In this document: positions 9,182 through 18,433 of the stretch, one piece after another
Layout of the letters: each line of letters opens with the position of its first letter
Position numbering within the stretch: position 1 is the first letter of the stretch
Source: Vibrio pacinii DSM 19139
GTDB lineage: Bacteria; Pseudomonadota; Gammaproteobacteria; Enterobacterales; Vibrionaceae
Direction of reading: 5' to 3'
NCBI RefSeq assembly: GCF_000711795.1
Contig: NZ_JONH01000010.1
Span: forward strand, 62,001-126,000
DNA: 64,000 nt
The notes under the pieces: generated by a model
What the model was told of the DNA's origin: nothing
The model's database searches: none
The model's input: the letters and a program-made list of their open reading frames with translations, nothing else
Translations under genes and position numbers: made by a program

Positions 9182-10415
9182 AGCGTGCTAGTCTCCGCTT
9201 GATGTTCTTCTCGATGACGATGTGGTCGAACAGAGGTGCAAACAGGTTCGCAAATAGAATCGCCAGCATCATACCTTCTGGGTAGGCTGGGTTAACTACA
9301 CGAATCAAGACACACATTGCGCCGATTAGCGCGCCGTACCACCACTTACCTTTATTGGTAAATGAAGCCGATACAGGGTCTGTCGCCATAAAGAACATAC
9401 CGAATGCAAAGCCACCAAGAACAAGGTGCCAATGCCATGGCATGTTGAACATTGGGTTGGTATCTGAACCGACCACATTGAACAGCGTTGCTGTCACGAT
9501 CATACCGATCATTACACCAGCAATGATGCGCCATGATGCGATTCTCATGTAGACGATCATCGCAGCGCCAATCATCAGAGCAAGCGTTGATACTTCACCG
9601 ATAGAACCTGGGATATTACCGATGAATGCGTCCATCCAAGTAATAGGAGCACCAGAAACCATGTTCATTAGCGCGCCGTTACCACCTTGAGCCCATTGAC
9701 TAAGTGCAGTTGCACCAGAGAAGCCATCTGCTGCAGTCCAAACAACATCACCCGAGATTTGCGCTGGGTATGCGAAGAATAGGAATGCACGGCCAGCCAA
9801 AGCTGGGTTAAGGAAGTTACGACCAGTACCACCAAAGATTTCTTTGGCAACAACCACACCAAAGGTAATACCTAGTGCTGCTTGCCATAGAGGAAGAGTC
9901 GGTGGAACAATCAGTGCAAACAGAATGGAAGTAACGAAGAAACCTTCGTTTACTTCATGCTTACGCACCATACAGAACAGTACTTCCCAGAAGCCACCAA
10001 CGATAAATACCGTTGCATAAATTGGCAGGAAGTAAGTCGCACCAAGTAATAGCTTACTGCCGACCCCCGCATCTGCAGCAATCGTACCGCCGAACATTTC
10101 AGTCAGCCAGTAGTGCCAATTACCTGCAACAACCGTTGCTAATTGGTCAGCTGAATGCATGTGGGTGAGTGCTGCGATAGCTTGGCCACCCGCGTTGTAC
10201 ATACCCCAGAACATTGCTGGGAATACTGCGAACCAAACCATGATCATGATGCGTTTTAAATCAACACTATCACGAACGTGTGAGCTTTTCTTTGTCACTA
10301 GACCTGGCGTGTAGAACAGCGTTGCTGCTGCTTCGTACAGGGCAAACCACTTTTCGTGTTTGCCACCAGGTTCAAAGTGATGCTCGATGTCTTCAAGAAA
10401 CTTTTTAAGCGCCAT
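9171..10415 (-). CDS. nqrB: Na+-NQR subunit B (covalent FMN, sodium channel)
   Basis: A 414-residue membrane subunit with about ten transmembrane helices; it carries FMN, riboflavin and the quinone site and is the main sodium-translocating subunit. The ApbE target motif DGFSGAT gives the flavinylated threonine T236, the same position known for V. cholerae. The family stretch [17 protein letters not shown] is at 195-211. It lies 5 bases after nqrA and overlaps nqrC. Confidence 0.99.
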   Translation of the reverse strand: MALKKFLEDIEHHFEPGGKHEKWFALYEAAATLFYTPGLVTKKSSHVRDSVDLKRIMIMVWFAVFPAMFWGMYNAGGQAIAALTHMHSADQLATVVAGNWHYWLTEMFGGTIAADAGVGSKLLLGATYFLPIYATVFIVGGFWEVLFCMVRKHEVNEGFFVTSILFALIVPPTLPLWQAALGITFGVVVAKEIFGGTGRNFLNPALAGRAFLFFAYPAQISGDVVWTAADGFSGATALSQWAQGGNGALMNMVSGAPITWMDAFIGNIPGSIGEVSTLALMIGAAMIVYMRIASWRIIAGVMIGMIVTATLFNVVGSDTNPMFNMPWHWHLVLGGFAFGMFFMATDPVSASFTNKGKWWYGALIGAMCVLIRVVNPAYPEGMMLAILFANLFAPLFDHIVIEKNIKRRLARYGK

Positions 10416-10420
10416 GAAAA

Positions 10421-11761
10421 TTACCCTTCCTTCTCGATTTTATCTAGGCATTCACGAAGGAGTTCACCGTACTCGTATTTACCTGGACAAACAAAGGTGC
10501 ACAACGCTACGTCGTCTTCATCTAGCTCTAGGGCACCCAGTGTTTGCGCACTGTCGGAGTCACCTGCACATAGATCGCGAAGCAGCAATGTTGGCTCCAT
10601 ATCTAAAGGCATTACGCGCTCGTAGTTGCCAATTGGAACCATCGAACGGTCACTACCATTGGTCGTGGTTGTCATGTTAAACAGCTGACCTTTGAAGACA
10701 TGACCAAGGAATGAGCGAGTGACAGAGAACTTGTTCTTACCAGGCATCGCCCAGCCAAACAGCTCTTTCTCACGGCCTTCACGTAATACAGAGATCTGCA
10801 CGTGGTAACGACCTAGGTATGCGTGAGGACCCGTTGCATGAGTACCTGATAGTACCGAACCGGAAATCACACGAACTTCACCTGGCATTAGCTCGTTGTC
10901 CGTAATGTCATCTAGGCTAGCACCTAGTGACGTACGAACTAAACGAGGGTTATTCACAACAGGGCCTGCCAGAGAGATAACACGATCAGTGTATAGCTCA
11001 CCAGTTAGGAATAACTGACCAAACGCAATCACGTCTTGGTAGTTAATGCTCCACGCCACATTCTCTATATTCACTGGATACAGGAAATGCATGTGGGTAC
11101 CAGCAAGGCCTGCTGGGTGAGGGCCATCAAAAACGTGCTCTTCAACATTAGGTTGAGAAGAACGAGGAAGACTTGTACCAGATTTACAAACGTAAACCTT
11201 GCCATCAGTCAAAGTTGAAAGTACATCCAAACCAGCGACAAACGCTTCTTGTTGCTCATTAATGATCAACTCAGGCTGTGCTGCTAACGGATTGGTATCC
11301 ATCGCAGTGACAAAAATTGCCTTAGTAGAAGACTCGATTGCTGGAACCTTGCTGAACGGACGAGTACGTAAAGCGGTCCAAAGGCCAGAATCAACCAGCT
11401 GAGTCGTTACCGTGTTACGGTCTAGACTTGCTAGTTGGCCAGCTTCGAACTTATCAAACGTTACCTGCTCTTCGCCTGACACTTCAATCACAACAGATTG
11501 AAGGACACGCTTAGCGCCACGGTTAACTTCGATCACTTTACCAGCTGCCGGTGAAGTAAATTTCACCCCAGGGTTCTTCTTGTCTTCAAAAAGAATCTGA
11601 GCTTTTTTTACTTCATCGCCTACGCGGACATGCATGGTTGGACGCATGCCGACGTACTCTTCGCCAAGCAAGGCGACTTTTTTGATGGTTTTACCATCAT
11701 TAATCACCTGGGATGGAGTTCCTGCCACTGGCAGATCCAACCCTTTCTTTATTGTAATCAT
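10421..11761 (-). CDS. nqrA: Na+-NQR subunit A
   Basis: A 446-residue cytoplasmic-face subunit without transmembrane helices, structurally related to the RnfC/Nuo51 family, and first gene of the operon. It begins [18 protein letters not shown], identical in length to the V. cholerae protein. An in-frame GTG lies four codons upstream at 11773, but the family start is the ATG at 11761. Neither has a strong ribosome binding site, which is unusual for the first gene of a highly expressed operon. [18 protein letters not shown] near residue 360 is typical. Confidence 0.97.
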   Translation of the reverse strand: MITIKKGLDLPVAGTPSQVINDGKTIKKVALLGEEYVGMRPTMHVRVGDEVKKAQILFEDKKNPGVKFTSPAAGKVIEVNRGAKRVLQSVVIEVSGEEQVTFDKFEAGQLASLDRNTVTTQLVDSGLWTALRTRPFSKVPAIESSTKAIFVTAMDTNPLAAQPELIINEQQEAFVAGLDVLSTLTDGKVYVCKSGTSLPRSSQPNVEEHVFDGPHPAGLAGTHMHFLYPVNIENVAWSINYQDVIAFGQLFLTGELYTDRVISLAGPVVNNPRLVRTSLGASLDDITDNELMPGEVRVISGSVLSGTHATGPHAYLGRYHVQISVLREGREKELFGWAMPGKNKFSVTRSFLGHVFKGQLFNMTTTTNGSDRSMVPIGNYERVMPLDMEPTLLLRDLCAGDSDSAQTLGALELDEDDVALCTFVCPGKYEYGELLRECLDKIEKEG

Positions 11762-12157
11762 ACGCACTTGCACTACTTTTATCGGGAAAAAGATTCTTTA
11801 ATTGCGTAACTTTTAGACACGACACTAGTGTCCGGTTTTGGTGATGTTTAAAACACCAAAATCGCAACATCCTATTAAAAACCTCGCTACAGGAAGTCAG
11901 CGAGATTTATCAGGTGCGATAGTCTATCATCTTTTTAGATTTGGATGCCATGATGAATGACAGAGTAAAGCGTGATATTTGGAAGTAATTGAGTTTAAAA
12001 GGCTAAGGAATAGTCATAACTTTGAGCCACCGCACAAACCGAGATATTGGCGAAATTGGGCAGAAAAAACATTCATTCACACACTGAAATATTTTGTTTT
12101 AAAAACAATTACTGTGCCAATTTGTTTCTAGCTTGTTAATACTTACTGATAGTAAGG
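11762..12157 (-). promoter_or_regulatory. nqr operon upstream region with two leader hairpins
   Basis: A gene-free stretch of about 400 bases between bolA and nqrA. Two inverted repeats stand out. TTTTGGTG/CACCAAAA (11836-11861) has an 8-bp stem and 10-base loop. CTCGCT/AGCGAG (11883-11904) is followed on the minus strand by GTTTTT, so it looks like a weak terminator or attenuator placed before nqrA. The remaining A+T-rich part should hold the nqr promoter, but I cannot fix a single -35/-10 pair. No open frame with a credible start is seen. Confidence 0.5.
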
Positions 12158-12181
12158 ATAAAGGGCAATATTGCCCTTTAT
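12158..12181 (-). terminator. Palindromic terminator-like hairpin after bolA
   Basis: A perfect 24-bp palindrome built on AAAGGGCAAT and its complement lies 10 bases after the bolA stop. The G+C core is flanked by A and T runs on both sides, so it could act as a terminator, although the T-run is short. Confidence 0.65.
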
Positions 12182-12191
12182 AACGCGATGA

Positions 12192-12500
12192 TCACTTAGA
12201 TCCACCCAAACACATCGGACTGTCCGGCGCAATGCCCTGCTGCTCTTGCCACTCTTTTACCGTATAAGCGTGAATCGAAAGTGCATGGATATGATTCGAC
12301 AATTCATCTGCAAGCGTCTGATTGATTTGACGGTGACGTGCGATTAAACGCATCCCTTCAAAATTGTCACTGACCACCACAACTTTAAAATGGCTTTCAG
12401 ACCCCGCGGGCACATTGTGCATGTAGCTTTCATTAACCACATTCAAATGCGCAGGTTCAAAGCTATGTTGGAGTTTGCTTTCTATTACTTCTTGCAGCAT
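12192..12500 (-). CDS. bolA: BolA family protein
   Basis: A 102-residue BolA protein. BolA binds monothiol glutaredoxins through an iron-sulfur cluster and influences morphology and stress gene expression. The BolA fold is visible in [44 protein letters not shown] and the invariant [10 protein letters not shown] histidine in [10 protein letters not shown] is a candidate cluster ligand. The C-terminal extension ending [12 protein letters not shown] is typical of the longer BolA branch. It diverges from rlmG and lies upstream of the nqr operon with a hairpin between. Confidence 0.94.
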   Translation of the reverse strand: MLQEVIESKLQHSFEPAHLNVVNESYMHNVPAGSESHFKVVVVSDNFEGMRLIARHRQINQTLADELSNHIHALSIHAYTVKEWQEQQGIAPDSPMCLGGSK

Positions 12501-12661
12501 CTTGCTTCACCATCAGATATAAACAATAGAGTAAACTCGATAATAATCTCGATAAGCACAAAGCTAAAGGTTTTAGTTTTCACATGCAGTTGCTTTTGCG
12601 ACAATCGCGCCATTACGGATCACCTGAATCCCACTATTATAACGAAAACTGAGTTCGTATT

Positions 12662-13792
12662 ATGAAAACTGAGTTAGCGCTCCACGAGCGTACCCTCTCG
12701 CTACATCGATACCCCAAGCGAAATAATGAAACGCTTCAGGCTTGGGACGCGGGCGATGAGTACCTTATCAATCACGTCGAGGCAATGAACCTCGACACGC
12801 CAAAGCACATTGTTATTCTTAATGACAACTTCGGTGCTCTGAGCTGCTGGTTTAGTCACCAACACCGCATTACCATGATGAGCGACTCTTATATTGCTCA
12901 TCAAGCAGCCAAAGCAAATTTAGCACTGAATGATGGCCCAGAGATCACATTGGTAACGACCATGGATCCTATCCCTCATGATGCTGACTTAGTACTGATG
13001 CAATTACCCAAAAACAATCGTCATTTAGTGTGGCAACTTAGTCAGCTACACTCTGGATTGAAAGCGTCAGTCCCGATTATCGCGGTCAATAAAGCCAAGG
13101 AAATTCATAGTTCTACCCTTAAACTGTTTGAAAAACACCTTGGTGAAACCAAAACGTCATTGGCGTGGAAAAAACACCGCCTAGTCTTTAGCTATGCCAC
13201 TCATGAGCAACCGACGCCTGTCAGTGCCGATACCCGTTGGCAAGTCGATAACGAAAATATCGAACTCAACAACTTACCCAATGTCTACTCGGGAGAGAGC
13301 TTAGATTTAGGCGCACGTTTTATGCTCCAGCACCTGCCGCAAAGCCCTCATTTACAACATGTGTTAGATTTGGGCTGTGGCAATGGCGTATTGTCGGTTA
13401 AGCTGGGAAAACTCAACCCACAGATCAAAATCACCTGTGTTGATGAGAGTTTTATGGCGGTCGAGTCGGCTCGCCAAAACCTAAAGTCAAACCTTGGTGA
13501 TGAGCGCGATATCACCTGCATCGCCAATAATTGCTTAGACGGTATGGTGGCACAAGACATCGACTTAATTGTCTGTAATCCACCCTTCCACCAGCAGCAA
13601 GCCATTACTGATCACATCGCTTGGCAGATGTTCTGTGATGCAAAGCAAATTCTTACCTCTGGTGGGCAATTATTAGTTATCGGTAACCGCCACCTCGGCT
13701 ACGATGGAAAGTTAGCAAGACTGTTTGGTAAGTCGAAGATCAAGGTTGCTGCGTCGAACAATAAATTTGTTATTTTACAAGCGACTAAATAG
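12662..13792 (+). CDS. rlmG: 23S rRNA (guanine-1835-N2)-methyltransferase RlmG
   Basis: A 376-residue SAM-dependent methyltransferase predicted to modify G1835 of 23S rRNA. As in RlmG and RsmC, an N-terminal degenerate methyltransferase-like half (QAWDAGDEYLINH, ILNDNFGALSCW) precedes the active C-terminal domain. That domain shows the SAM loop LDLGCGNGVLSV near 235-246 and the catalytic CNPPFHQ near 305-311. A 12-base direct repeat (GAAAACTGAGTT) spans the start codon region. It is transcribed alone, ahead of yajG. Confidence 0.95.
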   Translation: MKTELALHERTLSLHRYPKRNNETLQAWDAGDEYLINHVEAMNLDTPKHIVILNDNFGALSCWFSHQHRITMMSDSYIAHQAAKANLALNDGPEITLVTTMDPIPHDADLVLMQLPKNNRHLVWQLSQLHSGLKASVPIIAVNKAKEIHSSTLKLFEKHLGETKTSLAWKKHRLVFSYATHEQPTPVSADTRWQVDNENIELNNLPNVYSGESLDLGARFMLQHLPQSPHLQHVLDLGCGNGVLSVKLGKLNPQIKITCVDESFMAVESARQNLKSNLGDERDITCIANNCLDGMVAQDIDLIVCNPPFHQQQAITDHIAWQMFCDAKQILTSGGQLLVIGNRHLGYDGKLARLFGKSKIKVAASNNKFVILQATK

Positions 13793-13853
13793 TCCACTAT
13801 TATCTGTCTGAACATTTGAAAGCTCTCAGAGATACCAAAGAAAGGAAATTGTA

Positions 13854-14423
13854 ATGAGAAAACTGGTTCTAGCCGCTTCAATGGCATTACTCGCAGCGTG
13901 TTCAGCGCCGCAACATGAGCAAATTAGCTTTATGCCAAAGGCTGTACTGAGCAATAGCGATTTAGTTCAAGATGCGGCCTTTACCCTAACAAGTAAAGAT
14001 GTTCGTTCCGCACAATATGTTGCTCTAGTCGACAGTGGTCGCTCTAATATCGAGCCGATTCACTCCAAGCAAAATGTTCGAATTTCGATTGAAAACGCAC
14101 TGTTGGAACAATTCCAATCCCAAGGTTTCCGCAGCACAGTTAACAGTGAAAACTCACTGCAAGTTGAGGTTCAAGAAGCACTGGTTTCTGTTAAGCATAC
14201 GGTCATGGAAAACGAGATGGACGGTAAAGTCGTACTCGAGATCACCGCTGAAACGCCGCAGGGGAAATTGACCAAGACTTACACTGGCACAGCAAAGCGT
14301 ACTGGTGCACTTAGTGCCTCTAATGAAGAGATTGAGACCGTGCTCAATGACGTCATTAACTTAGTCATGCAAGAAATTGCCAATGACCGCGAGCTACAAA
14401 ACTACATGCAGGAGCGTTTCTAA
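13854..14423 (+). CDS. yajG: YajG family lipoprotein
   Basis: A 189-residue predicted lipoprotein. The signal peptide ends in LLAAC, giving a lipid-modified cysteine at about residue 16. The mature part contains ENALLEQFQSQGF and LQVEVQEALVSVKH as in the YajG family, whose role is unknown. Its stop overlaps the ppiA start by one base (TAATG), and ampG follows, an order resembling yajG-ampG in E. coli. The ribosome binding site is AAAGGAAA. Confidence 0.88.
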   Translation: MRKLVLAASMALLAACSAPQHEQISFMPKAVLSNSDLVQDAAFTLTSKDVRSAQYVALVDSGRSNIEPIHSKQNVRISIENALLEQFQSQGFRSTVNSENSLQVEVQEALVSVKHTVMENEMDGKVVLEITAETPQGKLTKTYTGTAKRTGALSASNEEIETVLNDVINLVMQEIANDRELQNYMQERF

Positions 14424-14968
14424 TGTGGAAAACGGCCATCGCCTCACTTGCGCTCGTCACTAGCGTTGCGTTTGCAGGACCGAAAGTCGCTTTTGAAACC
14501 AATCTTGGTTCGTTTACGGTTGAACTTAACCAAGAGAAAGCACCTGTAACGGTCGCCAACTTCATTAAATATGTTGAAGATGGCAGCTATGTCGGTTCTC
14601 AGTTCCATCGTGTTATTCCTGGCTTTATGGCTCAAGGTGGTGGTTTTGATAAAAACATGCAGTCACTACCGACATATTCGCCAATCAAGAACGAAGCAGC
14701 GAATGGACTAAAAAACGCTACAGCAACCGTTGCCATGGCGAGAACCAATAACCCAGATTCAGCAACTCGACAGTTCTTCATCAACTTCGCTGACAACAGC
14801 TTCTTGGACTACGATCAACGTCCACCTGGTTATGCGGTTTTTGGCAAGGTCACTCAAGGATTTGATGTCATTCAAAATATGGGACAACAACCCACTCAGT
14901 CCGTTGGACGCTATCGTGACGTCCCTGTCACCCCCATCATTATAACCAAAGCGACACTTCTAAAATAA
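14423..14968 (+). CDS. ppiA: Periplasmic peptidyl-prolyl cis-trans isomerase (cyclophilin)
   Basis: A 181-residue cyclophilin that speeds proline isomerisation in exported proteins. A signal peptide ends SVAFA before GPK, so the enzyme is periplasmic. The cyclophilin core shows FHRVIPGFMAQGGGF, IKNEAANGL, MARTNNPDSATRQFFIN and GYAVFGKVTQG, matching E. coli PpiA more closely than cytoplasmic PpiB. It is translationally coupled to yajG and followed by a terminator. Confidence 0.92.
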   Translation: MWKTAIASLALVTSVAFAGPKVAFETNLGSFTVELNQEKAPVTVANFIKYVEDGSYVGSQFHRVIPGFMAQGGGFDKNMQSLPTYSPIKNEAANGLKNATATVAMARTNNPDSATRQFFINFADNSFLDYDQRPPGYAVFGKVTQGFDVIQNMGQQPTQSVGRYRDVPVTPIIITKATLLK

Positions 14969-14973
14969 CGGCT

Positions 14974-15008
14974 AAGGCTCTACCCACAGTGGTTAGAGCC
15001 TTAATTTT
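14974..15008 (+). terminator. Terminator after ppiA
   Basis: AAGGCTCTA (14974-14982) and TAGAGCCTT (14994-15002) form a perfect 9-bp stem, followed by AATTTTCTT. It lies 6 bases after the ppiA stop. Confidence 0.8.
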
Positions 15009-15041
15009 CTTGCTGCCCCAATTTCAAACAAGGAATAGAGT

Positions 15042-16421
15042 ATGTCCTCTGACTCTACATCGATGTCTTGGCTAGAGACTATTCGCAGTTACATGGATAG
15101 ACGCCTCATGTGGGTGTTTATGCTCGGCTGCTCCAGTGGTTTTCCGTGGGTGTTGATCGGATCCAATATGTCAGGCTGGCTGAAAGACGCGGGGTTAACT
15201 CGCGCGGCGATTGGCTATTTCGGCAGTGTATTTGCTGTTTATGCGATTAACTTTCTTTGGGCGCCATTAGTTGACCGTGTCAAGCTCCCTGTTTTACACC
15301 GCTTACTTGGTCAACGTAGAAGCTGGATTTTCCTCTGTCAGTCACTGGTACTGGTCTGCACACTCTTTATTGCCGGAGTCAACCCGGCAGAGAATCTGAT
15401 GCTGACCTCGATGTTTGCACTGGGCATCGCCACCGCATCAGCGACGCAAGACATTGCCATTGACGCTTATCGTATCGACACTTTCCCTAAGTCAGAATCT
15501 TCGAAGCTGCCGCAAGCTTCTGCAATGGCCGTGATCGGTTGGTGGACAGGTTACTCTGTGCCAGGTTATCTGGCGTTTATTAATGCGGATGCGATTGGGT
15601 GGAATGGTGTTTATTACGGCATGGCCGCGATCGTCGCTCTGCTGATGCTGTTTACTCTGTTAGTTGGAGAACCCGTCACCAAGCGCGACTCACTCCAAGC
15701 TGCCGCAGAACAACGTCATACCCAAGTGGTAGGTAATAAGGCAATTGCTTGGCTAACGGTTACCGTGGTCGAACCCTTTTTAGACTTCTTTAAACAAAAT
15801 GGCGTGCGCGTTGCTTTAACACTGCTGTTATTCGTGTTCTTGTTTAAAATTGGCGAAGCCTTCTTAGGGCGAATGTCTATCGCTTTCTATAAAGATATCG
15901 GTTTCTCCAACGAACAAATCGGCTACTACTCTAAATTGATTGGCTGGGGCCTGACTATTTTGTTTACCTTAGTTGGCAGTATGGTCAATGTGAAATTTGG
16001 AATCATTCGCGGCCTAATGATTGGTGGTATCGCAATGGCTTCAAGTAACTTAATGTTCGCTTGGATAGCCAACGTCGGGCCAAATGAATACTTATTCTTG
16101 GCTACTCTGGCCGTGGACAACTTCACCTCGGCGTTTTCAACCGTGGCGTTTGTTTCGTTCTTAACGGTCGTCACCGGGCAAGCTTTCTCTGCCACCCAGT
16201 ACGCTTTACTCGCCTCACTCGGAAACTTCGGCCGGACTACCTTAGCCTCTTTTTCCGGAGAATTAGTCGACTACCTCAATGATTGGTCGACCTTCTTTAT
16301 TGTCACAGCGGTGATGGTTATTCCAAGCTTGATCATGCTCTACTCACTGCGCCATTACTTTGCAGACATTCTTAATAATGCCAGGAAAAGGGACGAGAAA
16401 GAGTCACAGACGGAAGGATAA
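15042..16421 (+). CDS. ampG: Muropeptide transporter AmpG (MFS)
   Basis: A 459-residue major facilitator permease that imports anhydromuropeptides for cell-wall recycling. There are at least 12 hydrophobic segments. The N-terminal half carries the AmpG signatures GCSSGFPWVLIGSNMSGWL (near 29-47), LWAPLVDR and ATASATQDIAIDAYRID. A cytoplasmic loop near residues 208-240 separates the two halves, and a charged C-terminal tail follows. It has its own ribosome binding site and is enclosed by terminators on both sides. Confidence 0.94.
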   Translation: MSSDSTSMSWLETIRSYMDRRLMWVFMLGCSSGFPWVLIGSNMSGWLKDAGLTRAAIGYFGSVFAVYAINFLWAPLVDRVKLPVLHRLLGQRRSWIFLCQSLVLVCTLFIAGVNPAENLMLTSMFALGIATASATQDIAIDAYRIDTFPKSESSKLPQASAMAVIGWWTGYSVPGYLAFINADAIGWNGVYYGMAAIVALLMLFTLLVGEPVTKRDSLQAAAEQRHTQVVGNKAIAWLTVTVVEPFLDFFKQNGVRVALTLLLFVFLFKIGEAFLGRMSIAFYKDIGFSNEQIGYYSKLIGWGLTILFTLVGSMVNVKFGIIRGLMIGGIAMASSNLMFAWIANVGPNEYLFLATLAVDNFTSAFSTVAFVSFLTVVTGQAFSATQYALLASLGNFGRTTLASFSGELVDYLNDWSTFFIVTAVMVIPSLIMLYSLRHYFADILNNARKRDEKESQTEG

Positions 16422-16426
16422 ACAAC

Positions 16427-16456
16427 AAAGGCTTGGTCAATTACCAAGCCTTTATT
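16427..16456 (+). terminator. Terminator between ampG and chrR
   Basis: AAAGGCTTGGT and ACCAAGCCTTT form an 11-bp perfect stem with a 5-base loop. T- and A-runs on the two sides mean it could serve both converging transcripts. Confidence 0.88.
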
Positions 16457-16491
16457 CTATCTTCGTTGCAGGTTTAAATAAGACCTAGCGA

Positions 16492-17154
16492 TTAAGGGTA
16501 CAATCCCTTGCCAAACAGATTAAACACTCTGGCAACGCCTTGGGTGAAAATCATCGGTTCGGTGAGAACGGTTAAGCATAGACAATCTTCGCCGACTTTG
16601 GTGCTTGGGCTATGCTTGATCGATGCGTCTTTTAATAGGAAGTCACCCACTTCGTAGTGACCATCTTCGTCACTAAAGCCGCCGTGCAGCACCAAAGTTG
16701 ATTCTAAACCTTTATGGGTGTGCTGAGGGATCGACACATTTTCAGTAATGTACATCAAACTGACACGAGCATCATTTGAAATATCGACTGACGCACTGAA
16801 CACCTTACCGCCGTAACTTTTCCACTCTCCCACTTGGTCACGAAAGCGCGACAAAGAAAGCGGCAAACGGAACGACTTCCCATTTACTTCAATATAAGTT
16901 GGCTGTCTTTGCGGACGAAACGGCTTATCGTTTTGTTCCAGTGATACAATTTGATTGAACATATCATCAAAATTGTCTTGAGAAGGCACTGGAGCTGCAA
17001 AAAGGGCCTCGCCACACTCTGCTTCAAACAGCGCTACTTCTCGCTGGCATTGTGGACAACCTTCAATATGCGTTGCAACCGTAAAGGCACTCACGTCATC
17101 CAGGGTACCTTGCGCATAAGCTTGAAGAAGTTCGGCTTGTGGATGAAAACTCAT
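16492..17154 (-). CDS. chrR: ChrR-type zinc anti-sigma factor with cupin domain
   Basis: A 220-residue anti-sigma factor that holds the partner ECF sigma factor inactive until singlet oxygen or related stress releases it. The N-terminal zinc anti-sigma domain has H4, H29, C33 and C36 (HxxxCxxC). The C-terminal cupin carries the second zinc set H145, H147, E151 and H181, in PQHTHKGLE and IKHSP. All eight ligands known from Rhodobacter ChrR are therefore present. The start overlaps the sigma-factor stop (ATGA), consistent with paired synthesis. Confidence 0.93.
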   Translation of the reverse strand: MSFHPQAELLQAYAQGTLDDVSAFTVATHIEGCPQCQREVALFEAECGEALFAAPVPSQDNFDDMFNQIVSLEQNDKPFRPQRQPTYIEVNGKSFRLPLSLSRFRDQVGEWKSYGGKVFSASVDISNDARVSLMYITENVSIPQHTHKGLESTLVLHGGFSDEDGHYEVGDFLLKDASIKHSPSTKVGEDCLCLTVLTEPMIFTQGVARVFNLFGKGLYP

Positions 17155-17735
17155 AATTTATCTACCTCTATGGTATTGCGTAACTTTTCCACGGCCAAAC
17201 GCAAACGTGATTTGACAGTGCCGAGCGGAATATCGAACATGTCCGCTACCTGTTGATGAGGGAGCTCTTCTAGGTAAACAGCTTGAACGACTTTCCTTTG
17301 TGCATCAGGCAGCAAATCGAGATATTTAACGATCTGCTGTTTAAGCATCTCTGTTTCAGGAGAATAATGTTCAACCATGTCTGGCGGACAATAATCGTTT
17401 GGCCAAATATCTTCAGAGTGGATGTGCATTTCTCTGCCCTTCTGCTTTCTCAAAGTGTCAAAACAGAGGTTTCGCGCAATCGTGTAGATCCAAGTCGATA
17501 ACGAACTTTTACTGCCGTCAAATAACGTACTCTTTTGCCACACTGTCGCCAGTGCGTCTTGGACTATCTCCAACGCCACTTGTTCATTGCCCATGTGACG
17601 GTAAGCGAACTGTTTTAATCGGGGAGAAAAGTGAGTAAAAACCAACGCAAACGCCTGTTTGTCTTTCTGTTTCACTTTTTCCATACACGAAGCCCAGTCT
17701 GCTTTTTTAAAAGCTTGGGTGTCTATTTCGGCCAT
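17151..17735 (-). CDS. ECF sigma factor, ChrR-partnered (RpoE/ECF11-like)
   Basis: A 194-residue ECF sigma factor with region 2 near residues 25-95 (FSPRLKQFAYRHMGNEQVALEIVQDALATVWQ is its start) and region 4 near 135-185 (VVQAVYLEELPHQQVADMFDIPLGTVKSRL). The overlapping downstream chrR gene identifies it as the singlet-oxygen-responsive type (ECF11), not the envelope-stress RpoE. A TGATC-N16-CGTA sequence upstream is a candidate autoregulated promoter. The ribosome binding site AAGGA lies 7 bases before the ATG. Confidence 0.92.
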   Translation of the reverse strand: MAEIDTQAFKKADWASCMEKVKQKDKQAFALVFTHFSPRLKQFAYRHMGNEQVALEIVQDALATVWQKSTLFDGSKSSLSTWIYTIARNLCFDTLRKQKGREMHIHSEDIWPNDYCPPDMVEHYSPETEMLKQQIVKYLDLLPDAQRKVVQAVYLEELPHQQVADMFDIPLGTVKSRLRLAVEKLRNTIEVDKL

Positions 17736-17769
17736 CTCGATATCCTTAATGGGAGCCCTCTATCCATTG

Positions 17770-17796
17770 TATACGATGCTGAGCACTAACCGATCA
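17770..17796 (-). promoter_or_regulatory. Candidate ECF-sigma promoter of the sigma/chrR pair
   Basis: On the minus strand TGATC (17792-17796) is followed after 16 bases by CGTA (17772-17775), then TAC. ECF11-type sigma factors recognise a TGATC-like -35 element. The -35 overlaps the stop codon of the upstream Lon-N gene, and the sigma-factor ATG is 35 bases downstream. A second copy of the pattern lies at 18406-18433. Confidence 0.5.
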
Positions 17797-18375
17797 CTGA
17801 ACCTGAGTATTATTCAATGTTCGTTTTAAAAATTCGATCGCTCCACTGCAATCGGCCTGAGTAACCAATGAGTCAAACTTTTGATTACTCATAGGTAAAA
17901 TCTCTAACCACCGCTGGGTGACCCAACTAGCATCATCAAAAAAACGTTGCTGGTAAAGTTCGCCCAAGTCTGGAAATTGTTGATAGATTTTGGCTAGCCC
18001 CTGACTCAAAGGTTCAGCTTGGTAATCCAAGCTAGTCACATCCCAGTTAGAAAGTGACTCGACGCGCGCCAATCTCAGCCCATCGTATTCGACTCTGACC
18101 CGCTGAATTCGAAACTTTTTTAATCCCGTGACTGAAATACCCAACAGCCCATCATCCAAAGATTCGAAGTCGGTAATTTTCACTAATGTACCGACCGCTG
18201 ACAATTCGCCGCTTGATTTGGCTTGTGCAGGGTCAAACAGACAGATACCGAAGCAACCATCGGATTTGAGTGCTTGCGAGATCAGGCGCTTGTACCTTGG
18301 TTCAAAGATACGCAGACGCATTTTCCCTTCAGGCAAAACGACCGAACTAAGTGGGAACAACATAATTTCAGGCAT
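17794..18375 (-). CDS. Lon N-terminal substrate-binding domain protein
   Basis: A 193-residue protein made only of the Lon N-terminal (LON substrate-binding) domain, without ATPase or protease parts. Visible family features are MLFPLSSVVLPEGKMRLRIFEPRYKRLI at the start, FGICLFDPAQ, VGTLVKITDFESLDDGLLGISVTG and the RFRI-like KKFRIQRV. The function of stand-alone LON proteins is not known. ATG at 18375 is chosen over the TTG at 18384 because AGGAG then has a 9-base spacing. It runs into the sigma/chrR operon with 58 bases between. Confidence 0.88.
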   Translation of the reverse strand: MPEIMLFPLSSVVLPEGKMRLRIFEPRYKRLISQALKSDGCFGICLFDPAQAKSSGELSAVGTLVKITDFESLDDGLLGISVTGLKKFRIQRVRVEYDGLRLARVESLSNWDVTSLDYQAEPLSQGLAKIYQQFPDLGELYQQRFFDDASWVTQRWLEILPMSNQKFDSLVTQADCSGAIEFLKRTLNNTQVQ

Positions 18376-18405
18376 AAATGACAACTCCTAAACTGCTTGG
18401 TAACA

Positions 18406-18433
18406 ATTACGTTACCTCGCTGCAAAGCGATCA
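18406..18433 (-). promoter_or_regulatory. Candidate ECF-sigma promoter of the Lon-N gene
   Basis: TGATC (18429-18433, minus strand) and CGTA (18408-18411) are separated by 17 bases, nearly the same arrangement as at 17770-17796. The Lon-N gene starts 31 bases downstream. Confidence 0.42.

Noticed and set aside
10356..10680. Two overlapping plus-strand frames across the nqrA/nqrB junction
   Set aside because: Antisense to highly conserved nqr genes and Ser/Arg/His-rich; shadow frames.
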